From Episyrphus balteatus (taxonomy: Eukaryota; Arthropoda; Insecta; Diptera; Syrphidae), in assembly GCF_945859705.1 (NCBI RefSeq), contig NC_079134.1, positions 65,574,437 through 65,638,436 of the forward strand: 64,000 nucleotides of DNA, given 5' to 3'. Position numbers and translations under genes: made by a program. Below the pieces are notes generated by a model that saw nothing but the letters and a program-made list of their open reading frames with translations, was not told where the DNA came from and ran no database searches. Below, one piece after another: positions 11,392 through 22,443 of this stretch (position 1 is its first letter; every line of letters begins with the position of its first letter).

Positions 11392-12309
11392 ATGGGTACA
11401 GTGCTCAGTTTTAGTCCTCGAGAACGGCGCCCCGTTTATTCAGCCAACCACCATAGTCACCATTTTCATCGCCATCATCCCAATAGTGTCGATAATGGAA
11501 ATAATCCTAGCAACGAAAGGTCAATAGATTCATCGAGTGCACCTGACTTGCCGCTTAACAATTTTTCTTATGAACAATTGAACAATGCAAAAAATCGAGA
11601 AAATACAAAACCAAATTTTTCCCAACAGTTATCTAATAATAATTTAAATCAATATAATAATAATGAAAATAACAATTCCGTACTTGAACAAACCCACAAT
11701 GTTCATACCAATAACAATATTAATAACATCATCAACAATAATAATAGCATTAACAACAACGTTAGTCATATCAAATCATCAGAACGTAATATTGATAGTT
11801 CTCGCATTTTATCCGAAAAAAATGCTTTGGAAAAAAATTTAAGGAAACACTCACTGTTCATTAACGCCTTGTCCTGGAAACGATTGGCAGCATCTCATAG
11901 CAGAAAAAAATTAGACAACAATAAAAATAAAGCTACCAATTTTCCAGCAGCCAACCTTAAACCGTCCATTGTAGGAGATACATTACATCACATACAGGTT
12001 GACAAGAATAAAAATGCTCAGCAAAAATTACAGGAAAAACAACAGTTTCAAGAATCTCAGGACCAGGCTAATATTCAACATAGCCTTGGGCATCAGAATC
12101 AACAAAGACAGATATTTTATACTCCTGGTACTCCTAAAAGTATATTCTTGGCATTGGACTTGGTGCGGGCAAACAATACAAACTCGACACATTTACAGAA
12201 TAAATTGGCTCCAAAGTTTCCATTGTCACTTCCATTACCACAACCCTTAAAGAGCTCTAGACCTTCAGCTCAACACAACCAAACTGGAGCTAGGAAAACC
12301 GTTATACAG
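11392..12309 (+). CDS. Cdk5alpha: Cdk5 activator p35 homologue, exon 1
   Basis: This exon encodes the N-terminal 306 residues of the regulatory subunit of the neuronal kinase Cdk5. The start MGTVLSFSPRERR matches the p35 N-terminus (MGTVLSLSP in vertebrates). Gly2 fits the known myristoylation site that holds p35 on membranes. A His-rich run (about residues 20-30), an Asn-rich tract (about 75-125) and a Gln-rich stretch (about 205-245) are insect-type low complexity. The conserved basic block LRKHSLFINALSWKRLAAS (from about residue 149) aligns with vertebrate LKRHSIISVLPWKR. TPKS near 255 matches the p35 TPKR region. The context AACATGG around the ATG is good. The exon ends ACAG|GTACAT in phase 0 and continues at 42272. 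The gene name follows the Drosophila orthologue. The identification is strong, although the cyclin-like domain is mostly outside the window. Confidence 0.93.
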
Positions 12310-12605
12310 GTACATTTTATTGTTTAGTTACACTGCAATATTTTGTTCTTACCTTTTTGTGTTGCGTTCGTTTTTTCATACTACCTATATAATAATAATA
12401 GTTTCAACTTTATGCTCGTAAGTCTCTCAATATTTTTAAATTATTTTTAGAAAATTTATACAATCAATTTTTTTCAAAATGGGAATGAGAAAAGTTTAGT
12501 TTTTTGTCATTAAGCTTCGTGATAAAAGAAGTATGCAATAATTTTTACAACAAAAATCGACAAGTTGTTTTTGCTACGTTTTCACAAAACCTAGATTTCT
12601 AGATT
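12310..12605. other. Intronic non-coding stretch
   Basis: The first 300 bases of intron 1. AT-rich, with no repeat family or coding region recognised. Confidence 0.4.
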
Positions 12606-12609
12606 AAGG

Positions 12610-13330
12610 AAAGGAGATTAAATAAAATGTACGACTGGGTTGCACGTACTTGCACTTATGGTAAAAGTTTCTTATAATGGTATTGTTTTTTTATCGTAAA
12701 AGAATATTACTTTATTTAATTTTATAAGAAATGTATTAAAAACTCAAAAAATATTATATCAACATATTTTTTTTGCAAATTATAACAATATCACTTTAGT
12801 GATTTTGACCTCCAAATGAAGAAATCCGTACAAATAACAATATTAATCGACACATAAAACAAAATTTCAAAAAAATTAATCGGCCCGTTAAAAAAACACA
12901 TTGCAAATAATTTTAAAAAATATGGCATGATTTTTTTTAATTTTTCAACATTTTTAAATCGCTTGAGTCGTTTTGGAAAAAAGTCAGTAAACAAGAAAAT
13001 GGCTCTATGTCAGATCTCAGGTACCGTTCATAATGGACCAAAAAATATATTTTTTATTTCAAAAGTTTTAGTTTTTTTTTAAACCAAAATCATTAGAGCA
13101 GTTTAAAAAAAAAAAACAACATTTTCGATTTTGGCCGAATGGCAATTACCTATTGATTCTAGGGCATCACAAAAAAATCTCTTTATTAAGACTTTTGAAA
13201 TAAATCGCTTCAGTGGTTTAGGCTGCAGTTCTAGATAGTGACAGTCAGAAATCCGCGACCCAAGTTTTTAGGTGTTGCTAGAAAATATCATTCAAAATTT
13301 AAATCAAAAAATTTTTTTTTAAATCCAGCT
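12610..13330 (+). repeat. GACAGACGGAC repeat family, copy 3
   Basis: The copy starts with AAATGTACGACTGGGTTGCAC, parallel to the start of copy 2. It continues with CGCTTGAGTCGTTTTGG, CATTAGAGCAGTTT and GACAGTCAGAAATCCGCGACC, and fades near GGTGTTGCTAGAAAATATC. It is more diverged than copies 1 and 2 and has the same orientation. Confidence 0.55.
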
Positions 13331-13334
13331 GTAA

Positions 13335-13745
13335 CGATTTTGATTTTTTTTTCCAAAAAAGAAATCAAATTGCATATTTTTTGGAGCTCAAATTGATAAA
13401 AGATTTTGTTTTTTCTGAACTCCCTGAACTATTGAAAAACGAATTTCATTTATAAACCAAACACTTGCTTTTTGCTTTACCCTGCAGATTGATATGGGAA
13501 CGTAAGTTTTAAAAAAGTTGTTAATTATGTTATGAGCATGTCATACCGTGAACGAGATTGCAAGGAATGAGACGAATATGACGTTCAAGTGCTGCACTAT
13601 TTATATTTTTTAAAGTTTCGGAAACTATGAGTATAAGACGAATATCAGTATTAAAATCAAATGTAAAAAAAAATGAGGTCATGTTATTAAAAAAAGTAGG
13701 GTTACGGACAGTTGATCATAAAATAATCATTTTTATCAAAATGCG
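13335..13745. other. Intronic non-coding stretch
   Basis: AT-rich sequence between the third repeat copy and the TA-flanked MITE. No gene, RNA or repeat boundary was recognised. Confidence 0.4.
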
Positions 13746-13747
13746 TA

Positions 13748-13966
13748 CACTGAGGGAAAAGCCACCATAAAACAACGTAAAATCAATGAAAACCTCATTG
13801 ATTTAACTATTATTCGGAATGATTTTGCGTTGAAGATGAACATTTTAAAATCAACGTGGAAAAAAGGTTAATTGATGATGGTTTCGTAATTTAAAGTCAC
13901 ATAATTCAAAGTAGTTCAACTTTGAAACAAAGACGTTTCAACTTCAATTTATTTTTTCCCTCAGTG
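13748..13966. mobile_element. TA-flanked MITE, 219 bp
   Basis: The ends CACTGAGGGAAAA and TTTTTTCCCTCAGTG form inverted repeats flanked by TA (13746-13747, 13967-13968), as expected for a Tc1/mariner-type MITE. No coding capacity. Confidence 0.8.
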
Positions 13967-13968
13967 TA

Positions 13969-14421
13969 TTGATAAAGTCATTGATTTTTGGTGGTCATAC
14001 TCCTATACATATAGATGTTTCTGTTTATATCAGTTTTGATACCAACGTATTCGAGACGGAGTTTTCTTTTGTTCTTGCCAGAAAGGTAAGAATGTCACGT
14101 TATTTCTAGATGAAAAGTATTAGACCGGTCTGTTAAATTTCCGGAAATGAATTCCAAAGAAAACGTCTTTTACACTTTATCCCCTTTTACGTTAATTTTT
14201 ATCAAAATTAATGAATTTTTGTACCATTTTTAAGTTAGTCCGTATCTACATGATAAGTATAAGTAAATGAGACAAAAGAAATTTAAGATACTTCGACAAA
14301 GGGTGATGTGCATAAAAAGGTAGTAGGTATAGGTATAGGTACTTACTTAAAGTAATAGGTGAAAGTAAGTACTATACATTCTAGTAAAAGGTAAAATTCA
14401 TAGTATTTACTTAATTTCGTA
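13969..14421. other. Intronic non-coding stretch
   Basis: Host intron sequence up to the gypsy insertion site. The run AGGTATAGGTATAGGTAC near 14327 is a short simple repeat. The sequence resumes at 24622 after the provirus. Confidence 0.45.
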
Positions 14422-14425
14422 TGCA

Positions 14426-14790
14426 AACTATGGATTTACACGATCGTTTGGTTAAAAAAATATATAATATGTATACAATATATTTTTAGGGTTTTAGAGC
14501 CTTTATTAATTATTATTATCAACGTTTACGGTCACAAGACCGGAGCTTCTGACGATTTCTTAAAGACTAATTTATACAATTCATAATATTATCTACTGAA
14601 TCTAAGGAAGCGTATCGAAATGTGTGGGCGAAGCGATTGATACCCAATTTTTCAACGAAGTATAAAGTATTCTTTGTGGGGGTGTAGGATACTGTATCTG
14701 AAAGATACGAAAAGAATCCAAAAAGTAATTTATGGATTACTTATTGCATAGATTGCAATTGGATTAATATGGAATGTGGGTGGCATAACT
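14426..14790 (-). repeat. Gypsy 3' LTR
   Basis: On the minus strand the LTR begins AGTTATGCCACCCACATTCC and ends CCATAGTT. It matches the LTR at 24195-24617 with few substitutions. It lacks about 75 bp present in the other copy (24398-24475) and has a short insertion near ATATAATATGTATACA. Confidence 0.9.
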
Positions 14791-14799
14791 TCCTCCCTG
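14791..14799 (-). promoter_or_regulatory. Polypurine tract
   Basis: Directly upstream of the 3' LTR on the minus strand the sequence reads CAGGGAGGA, a purine run expected to prime plus-strand synthesis. Confidence 0.75.
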
Positions 14800-14800
14800 T

Positions 14801-16460
14801 TTAAGCTGAATCGTCCCGATTCAGGCGAATTTGTAAAATTCGAATTTTATCGGACATTTCCGATAGAATTTTTTCTTGTTTATCTAAAATTTGTTTTTGC
14901 TTCCTACGCTTGTACATTTTGAAAAATTTATATACACAAATTATAATACACAAATATAAAAAAAAGGTAAACGATATGATTATTTTAGAAGTGACGGAGT
15001 TAAAATGTTCAAAGATTTTGTTAATAAAATTAATGTTTCTGAATTTTAATTCTTCATTATTTGATATAATGTATTCCGTTATTATGTAATCTTTAAAATG
15101 ATAATTTTTTAGAAATTCGATTATTTTTCCTGTAGGATTAAAATAAAAATAATTATTAGTAGTGACATTAGTTCCAAAAATTATTAAAAAAGTTCCATTT
15201 CAAATTTTTTCGTTTACAAAATTTGTTCCTCAAATAATTATAGCTCCATCTTTAATCACTTCTATGTTTTTGTTATTTTCTTTAATTTTGGTACAATTTG
15301 TTTTAATTTTATTTAAAATATTTGTAAAACAGGTTCTGTTTAAATTAAGTTTACAAAAGTTATTATTTAGGTAATTCGTTTTTCAATTGTGTGAATTAAA
15401 ATATGTGTTGTTACATTTAAGAATATTATTTATCTATTAATAATTTTCCATCGTCTCGTCGTGTGCGATGGCTCTAGCTTCATATAGTGAACAATTTTTC
15501 GAAATTATAAGATAATTAATATATAAGATTATCAACTCATTTTTTCGTAAAATTTTGAATTCTGAAATGTCTAATAGGTCTGTTAAAGTCATTGACTCAT
15601 GTTCATGCTTTATTATTTCTTTAAGTTCTTGCAGATGTAAAAAGTTTGTATTTAGGATGTTTGCTTTCGCAAGAATTATTTTTTGTAGTGTATTTTGTAA
15701 GTCTCTGGCTGTAAGCCGTAGTCTTTGTTTTCTTATTAGTTTTTCGACTGATGACTTTGCACCAATTATGTCGTTTATGAGACCAGAAAGTCTTTTTATT
15801 TCCTTGAAAATTTCAGTGTTTGTTATCAATTGAATATTATTGTTTTCTATGAGATCATTAACTTTATTGGATATTGTGAGGAAATCATCATGGTCAGGGG
15901 TACCTGCTATCCATTTCCAAAGAGTTATTAATTCGTTTATTCCCCTTTTCACCTTATTTATTTTTAATTGAGTTACAAATGATTCTATTAAATTATGTCG
16001 TTTATGAGACCAGAAAGTCTTTTTATTTCCTTGAACATTTAAGTGTTTGTTATCAATTGAATATTATTGTTTTCTACAAGATCATTCACTTTATTGGATA
16101 TTGTGATTAAATCATCATGGTCAGGGGTACCTAACCTGCTATCCATTTCCAAAGAGTTCCTAATTCGTTTATTCCCCTTTTCAACTTATTTATTTTTAAT
16201 TGAGTTACAAATGATTCTATTAAGGTCAGCTCTGATTCGAGCTCTAAGTGTTCTTCATGTGTGTAATACACTTTCTTCTTGTTCGTAAGAAATTTTTCTT
16301 TTTCTTCATTTAAAATATGTTCATAATATGTTATATTGAAAACATGGAATAATTCACCGTAGTCTTGGTATACCAGTGCGTCATCATTTTCCAGGAGTAT
16401 ATGTATAATCATCGTTAGTATAATCAATGATTTGTGCAGATATTGCAATCAGTTGTGCAA
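14801..16460 (-). pseudogene. Errantivirus env remnant
   Basis: Broken reading frames on the minus strand resemble the envelope-like protein of insect errantiviruses, a class I fusion protein related to baculovirus F. An N-terminal hydrophobic stretch lies near 16400-16448. A motif of the type KRGINELGTLWKWIAG, like the start of the fusion-subunit region, occurs near 16135-16180 and again near 15900-15950, each at the end or start of a separate open frame. A C-terminal hydrophobic segment followed by a basic tail (about 14800-14990) fits a membrane anchor. Stops, frameshifts and a tandem duplication of about 230 bp (15766-15992 against 15993-16221) make it non-functional. Confidence 0.72.
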
Positions 16461-16555
16461 TTGTGAAATAAATGAGCATTTTGCTGCATTATAGGCTTAT
16501 TTATGTTTAATATTTTCCCTACTTGCTAAAAGTATAAAAAGTGAAAAATAATTAT

Positions 16556-17050
16556 TTATCTAATATTGTCCTTGTGAACAATTCTTTTTCTGCTATTAAT
16601 AACAAAGTTTCTTTTATTGTCTTGATGGACAATTTGTTTTTTGTATCTATGTTTAAGTTTATTTCTGTCTCCATAATTTTTTTCAAATATTTTATCACCA
16701 GTTTGATAAGTTTTCTTTACTCTATTTTTATTATGCGTCTTAAGCATATTGGTTTGTATTGCAAATAATTTATTATGTAAGCCTTTATGATCAATTTTAT
16801 TGAACAATACTTCAGAGGGTTTATGATCTGTTGAAGAATGTATTGAATTATTATATTCTTTAGTGGCTCTGAGAATTATTTCTAAATCGTTAATTAGGTT
16901 AAATTCTTCTTTAATGCATCTTGAAATTTCTATGATTGTGGAGTGAACACGCTCCACTTGACCATTAGTTGTACTATGGTGAGGATCGGAATAAAATATT
17001 TTTATATTTTGTCTCATCATAAATGATTTAAATTGAGCAGAGGCAAAACT
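16556..17050 (-). pseudogene. Gypsy integrase, C-terminal half of the catalytic core
   Basis: The minus-strand frame contains ASAQFKSF, SDPHHSTTNGQVERVHS and a downstream basic region (RNKLKHRYKKQ). The Glu in NGQVER is the last residue of the integrase DDE triad. The region before it, which holds the first catalytic Asp residues, is displaced by foreign DNA at about 17052-17885. The frame ends at 16556, before env. Confidence 0.82.
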
Positions 17051-17051
17051 A

Positions 17052-17885
17052 GGCTCACAAAGTGAGCCTGAACAAGTTTAAGGTTGACCTAAAATGACGA
17101 CAAAAACTAAAGATGAGGCTTTGTTCTTGAAGATCTCAGCAATAATAATCCGTTTTTACCAAAATCGGATTAGCTTCCTTTTTCGAAATACCCTCCGTAA
17201 ACGTGTTTTTTTTTCGAGAAAAATTCATATCAACGCAAGACTCGATTACGATAACTTAGGCGCCGAGTATTGAAAACGGTTTTTAGTAGAGGTATTCAAT
17301 ACAATCATTTTTTGTTATAGAAGGGAGGGTCTATGTCCCCCTCTTTAGGCGGGAGGGGCAATTCTCTAAAAAATCATACAAAAAATTATTAAAAAACAAT
17401 GGCAACACTTACAGTTAAGAATGATACCTTTTTCAAAAGCTAGAATTAAAGTTTTTAATTAAAGTTTTTAAATCAAGTTATTTTAATCAGTTGTTTTCGA
17501 AATAATCGATTTCAAAGTCAACAACTGTGAAAAAGAAGTTTAAACAAATACAATGAATACTATTTTTGTCAAGACTTTGGGTTTCATTACGGAATAAATT
17601 GATTAAGTAAATTACCTCAATAAATTTCTTATCAAATACTGAAAACCATATGTTTCTATGCCTTCTAGTTTTTGAGAAAATTGAAAAATAGGAAAACTAC
17701 TTTCTTTATCAGATTTTTATTTTCTTGGCTATTTTGCTTTGCCATTATCAAAAATCAAAAATTAAAAAGTACTGTGCTTAATCTACTTCGATTCCATGAA
17801 TGGGTTTTATTTCCATTTAAAATTGGATCTTAAAAATAAAATTTCTTAGTACCAGTGTGGTACCAGAACGCTCATTAGTGAGCCT
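17052..17885. other. Foreign insert within gypsy integrase
   Basis: Gypsy coding similarity stops at about 17050 and resumes near 17900. The insert begins AGGCTCACAAAGTGAGCCT, a short palindrome, and ends near TTAGTGAGCCTG, so AGTGAGCCT recurs at both ends. Boundaries and class are unresolved, and no coding region was recognised. Confidence 0.5.
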
Positions 17886-17899
17886 GATAAAAAACGGTA

Positions 17900-18457
17900 A
17901 TATTCAACAAATAAATGGGACAGTTGGTTTGTAGAATTTTTTAAGTAAGTATATAATGCGTTTATTTGTTTATTTACAGAAAAAAAATAACATTTTCAAT
18001 GAAAAACCAAAAAAATAGTGATTGAATGTAGGTGTTCGCCTTCACTAGTAGGGATTGGTGCTTGACCAATAGGTATCTTTTTTGGTTGTCTGTTGTATTT
18101 GTGTTTATAACGAATTTCGCAATTTCTAGAGAATTCTTTGAACTGTTTAACCATATTTGGCCAGTAATAAAATTTATTAATTTGTTTTAAATGTTCTTTA
18201 AAATTCCTATGTGCTCGATTGTGTGTTTGCTCGATGATCATAAATTGATCTTCTTTATTTGTTATATCTGTAGCAAAGTGCCTAGTATAGAAAAATTTAA
18301 TGTTAAAAGTTTCTAAGAGTGATCTTTTGATTTGATAAGGATCTTCGATTGTACAGTGAATTCCTGTTACAACTTTGAGTTGTAAGAATTCTTTTAAAAT
18401 TGTAAGTAGATTTTCTACTGTATCGAATTCAATTAAATGTCTTGTGTTTCCAAACAT
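17900..18457 (-). pseudogene. Gypsy integrase N-terminal zinc-binding domain
   Basis: The minus-strand frame (17996-18457) includes EQTHNRAHRNFKEHLKQI, then YYWPNM and FSRNCEI, the pattern of the HHCC domain that starts gypsy integrases. The second Cys of the CxxC pair is replaced (NCEIRYK), so zinc binding would be lost. Short coding-like pieces continue to about 17900 in other frames. Confidence 0.8.
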
Positions 18458-19114
18458 TTTAATGGATTCATGGATTGTAGTGAAGCCATTATGGGTGAAG
18501 TCAATTGTTGTTTAAATTGATTCAGTGGTTTCCTAGGTTCTGGCATAGTTATATTATCGAGACTTGCAGCGGAATGAATGGTGCTTTGAACATCTATTTC
18601 GTTTTCTTCATCGGTATCGTCTAAATCAATGTCTGTATCTAAGGGGTTAGCATCTGATATATTATAAAGTATTATTCGTGATAACGCGTCGGCTACCTTA
18701 TTAGTTGTGCCAGGTTTATATTGAATTTTAGGTGAGAATTCTTCAATAATGCCACCTTTACATTTTGGCATTTGGGTTATTGGGTGATATTGCAAATGAC
18801 AAAGGTTGATAATCAGTATATATCAACAAGTTTGAAACCCGTTAAGGTAGTTTCTCAGTGTTTTAGTGCCCAAACGATAGCGTAAAGCTCTTTTTCATTA
18901 GTCGCATAATTGGGTTCTGTTCAGTTTAGTGTTTTAGAAATAAAGGTTATCGGATTGTTTTCTTGGGATAGTACAACACCAATTGCTACGTTTGATGCGT
19001 CTGTGGTTAGAACGAATTGTTTTGTATAGTCTGGTTGGACCAATTGAATATAACTTGATAAAGCTTTTATTAGATAAAGGAGTCTACTTCAGACTCGTTA
19101 AGATTTATTTTCAC
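18433..19114 (-). pseudogene. Gypsy RNase H region, degenerate
   Basis: The clearest piece is IQYKPGTTNKVADALSR (near 18680-18730), the end of the RNase H domain in gypsy Pol. It is followed by an acidic linker leading to integrase. Upstream, down to the poly(A) of the inserted non-LTR element, the frame is broken by several stops, but gypsy-like phrases persist (for example KVKINLNESEVDS at about 19075-19115). Confidence 0.75.
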
Positions 19115-20880
19115 TTTTTGTTTTTTTTTATAATTAACGCGCACTAAAGGGAGTTAAATACCCTTAATATGTTCAACACAGTGCGAGCTTCAGGAAAATA
19201 GGGAGGGATTTAAAAGGAGAAACCGATGCACATTAGTTTTAAGGCTCTGGACATTAAAATGGCAGGGAAAAACAGAGGCGGGTAATATATTCCACATTCG
19301 TGTGGTGCGGCTAAAGAAAGAATCTCTGTATTTGAAGGTACGTCCGAAGTTGGGCTCAAGGGTAAACTGATGAGCATTCCTAGAAGCGCGAGTATTACGG
19401 TTAAATTTTTTCAGGGGAGGAATGCAACTAGCTATTTTATCTGAACATTGTTTATAAAAATAGCGATAAAACAAGGAGAGACATGACACATTACGTCGGT
19501 GGTCTAGGGACGCATTTGTCTTAATTATTGATCTATCATCTATCATTTTTATAGCTCTATTTTGTATTCTGTCCAAGAAACTCAAATACGTTATCGGAGC
19601 ACCTGCCCAGATGTGACAATTGTATTCAAGTTTTGGTCGAATGTAAGCTTTATAGATTACAGCTAGATCAGAAGATGAGAAGAATTTCTTGCATCTTCGG
19701 AGAAAACCTAAACATTTTGCAGCGTTTTTGGCGACATCGAATATGTGTTCGTTCCACAGAAGGTGGTTTGTTACACTCATACCGAGAATGGAAAGTTTCT
19801 CAGTTTCCTCGATGCAAGTGCCACTCATTGATAGTGGCATGGGTGGAAGGTTCCGTTTTAATGATAGTAAGCAGCATTGTGTTTTTGATGCATTAAATTC
19901 TACACGATTTCTCATTCCCCATTGAACAATGCTGTCAAGATCAGAATTTAATGAGCTTATCATATTTTGTCGTTGAAGTTCCACATCCGAAGGACATGGG
20001 TGTGAATCTTCAAACGAATATGAAAAGCTGAGGGTACTATCATCTGCGAAACAATTTAATGGATTAGAAGTTTCAGAGAGCAAATCATTAATGAAAATGA
20101 GAAAGAGAGTCGGAGACAAAACGGAGCCCTGGGGCACACCAGCGTTTATTTTGTGGGTTTCAGACTTGAAACCATCCAATACGACTTGTATTGAACGGCC
20201 CGAAAGGTTATTTATAATCCAATGAAGAAGAGAATCGTCGATACCGAATGCATGCATTTTCGATAAGAGAGCTTGATGCCAAACTCTATCAAATGCCTTT
20301 GAAATATCAAGCGCAATAATCTTGCTTTCTCCAAAACGATGCAAAGATTTGTTCCACTGTTCGGTGAGATATACCATCAGATCACCAGTGGACCTATTGC
20401 TACGAAAGCCGTACTGCCGGTCATTAAGAAGCTTCCGTTCTTCGAGATATTTCTTAAGCTGGAAATTAATCAGCGTTTCCATGACCTTGGAAAGAAGGGA
20501 AGTGAGTGCAATTGGTCGATAGTTGGAGGGTGAGGAGGATTCGCCTTTTTTAGGGACAGGCTGGACAAATGCGGTTTTCCATCCACTCGGAACGAGTCCA
20601 GTAGAGTAGGACAGATGAAAAAGCTTACGCAGTGGTTTTGCCAGCGTGGAAGAACACCTCTTCAGAACGATGGGAGGGATACTATCCGGGCCAGCGGATT
20701 TGTGTATGTCAAGGTCTTTCAGGACTCTTGCCACTGTACGAGTGCGAAAGAAGGTTCGTCCCATGGATCCGTTTACACACTCAAGTACTGGAGGAGTCAT
20801 GACACTATCTGGCAGTGTAGAGTTGGCAGCGAACTGCTTTGCAAGAAGATTAGCTTTCTCTCTTGACATGTGCTTTGATA
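19115..20880 (-). mobile_element. 5'-truncated non-LTR retrotransposon inserted in gypsy
   Basis: On the minus strand the element ends GCGCGTTAATTATAAAAAAA, with its A-rich tail at about 19115-19129. It is almost identical to the copy at 62613-64000. Its 5' boundary lies at about 20860-20895. GTGAAAAT occurs at 19107-19114 and 20888-20895 and may be the target duplication, but the frame comparison does not settle this. It is younger than the gypsy provirus. Confidence 0.88.
19190..20870 (-). CDS. Non-LTR ORF2 (reverse transcriptase part), 5' truncated
   Basis: This long intact frame covers about 556 residues of a Jockey-superfamily type ORF2. It has the sequence SAGPDSIPP, then NYRPIALTSLLSKVME, the motif A region ALDISKAFDRVWH, GVPQGSVLSPTLFLIFIND, the catalytic FADD box (CFADDSTL), and a C-terminal stretch with PRLEYNCHIWAG and TRMWNILPASVFP that ends the protein. 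The endonuclease domain and ORF1 are absent through 5' truncation. The frame runs without a stop into upstream gypsy RT sequence (to 21130), giving a 646-codon chimeric frame. It has no promoter of its own that I can see and is probably not expressed. The intactness suggests a recent insertion. Confidence 0.85.
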
Positions 20881-22100
20881 TTTTACCATTTTCACCTGAT
20901 AAGAGTTTAGTGAGTGGTTTTACTAGAAAAGCATAATTTTCAACGAATTTTCTGTAATATCCGGTGACTCCTAAGAAACTTCTTAGTTCAAAAAGTGTTT
21001 TGGGAATCGGGTAGTTTTCAATAACTTCTACCTTTTTTGGGTCTGTTTTAATGACTTTGTGTGCTACAATGTAGCCTAAAAATTCGATTTCTTTTTCGAA
21101 AAATTTCGATTTTTCGATTGAGATTTTCATATGAGCGTTTTTAAGTACGTTGATAATGGTTTCTAAGTGTTTGATATGGGTTTCTAAATCTTCGAAAATA
21201 CAATTATGTCATCCATATAGACGTGACATATTTTGCCTATAAAGTCTCTTAATATATCGTCCATTGCTCTTTGAAAGATTCGAGGAGCGTGTTTGAGACC
21301 GAAGGTAAACGCAAAAATTCATATTTGTCGTTATTAATTGAAAAAGCTGTTTTTTCAATAACATTTTCTTCCATCAAGATTTGGTGGAATCCTGACTCGA
21401 GATCAATAGTCGAAAAATATTTCGACTTCCCTAAATTAGATAATACCTATTATATTCGTATCTGGGATAGGATATGTGTATATAATCTATGACCATTCGC
21501 ATTTTACGCGTCCCGTCAGTATTGAAACCTTTTTTATTCACAATCCAAATTGGAGAATTGTATGGTCCTTTACTTTTTCGTATAATACCTTCATTGAGTA
21601 ACCTGTTTATTTCTGAATTAACAAAATCACTACACGAGTTTGGATATGGGTATTGTCTACTCCATATGGGTGTATCAGTTTCCATGCGAATACTAGCGCG
21701 AATATCAGTTCGAAAAGGCAAACTAATGTTTATTTTTGAGTGACTTTTCTTTATATTATTTTTAATAAAATATTTTAACAGAATTATTTTTGTATCAATT
21801 GATTCATGATTTTGTATACAATTATTTTCATGAATCGTGGGGTTTACACTTAAGGTTTCTGAAACATCATTATGTGTTGCATTTGCAACAGATGCTAAAT
21901 ATTTCTTAATTTTCGAATCCTTTTCGGATTCGGTAATTTCTGAATTCCTTTCCAAGGTGGTATTTTTATTTTTGAAATCATGATTTCTCCATTCTAAGGG
22001 AGTATTTATAATTTCATGATTTTTATTGTTGGTCCTTTCCAAGGCGGTAGTTTTATTTTCATTATTTTTATTAATATTCCTTTCCAAGGCGGTATTTTTA
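20861..22100 (-). pseudogene. Gypsy reverse transcriptase and linker, broken
   Basis: Minus-strand blocks cover most of the gypsy RT. At 21431-22087 a linker made of repeated ALERN-type units leads into RT start phrases (PIWSRQYPYP, LLNEGIIRKSKGPYNSPIW, RMVIDY). Near 21200 the catalytic box HVYMDDIIVFSK is visible in another frame. At 20861-21130 the frame has KIEFLGYIVAHKVIKT-like and LRSFLGVTGYYRKFVENY, the RT thumb/connection region. Several frameshifts and a stop-rich stretch (21140-21430) separate the blocks. Confidence 0.85.
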
Positions 22101-22109
22101 TTTTGATAA

Positions 22110-22443
22110 TTATTATTATTATCAAATATTTTTTCTTTTTTATCCCTGTATTCTAAATATCCTTCTTTAAGGTTTATAATAGCATTTATTTTTTTAAGTA
22201 AATTGAATCCTATTAAGAGAGCGGATTCTAAATTATCTATTTCATAAAATATTTATTCCATGCCAAAGATTTCGCATTGATGATAATGTTAAATAATGGA
22301 AAATCCGTTAACAGTCTGGACTCTCTTATAAACGTTAAGTTCTTTTTTATTGGGAAAAGTTCCTGTTTTTATATAACAGGCTGTAGCCCCAGAGTCAATT
22401 AAAATTTTTAGTTCTTTGTTCGTGTCTCGGTCGACTTTATAGA
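22110..22443 (-). pseudogene. Gypsy aspartic protease remnant
   Basis: The minus-strand sequence near 22375-22440 reads ELKILIDSGATACYIKTG, containing the retropepsin active-site triad Asp-Ser-Gly. Downstream phrases (LIGFNLLKKINAII) match the typical protease C-terminal region. An in-frame stop follows at about 22258. It sits between gag and RT, as expected for gypsy Pol. Confidence 0.75.

Noticed and set aside
14801..16460. A functional env or infectious provirus
   Set aside because: Stops, frameshifts, an internal duplication and broken gag and pol show it is a fossil.
19190..21130. The 646-codon frame as one genuine protein
   Set aside because: Its first about 85 residues are gypsy RT and the rest a non-LTR RT; the junction is an insertion boundary.
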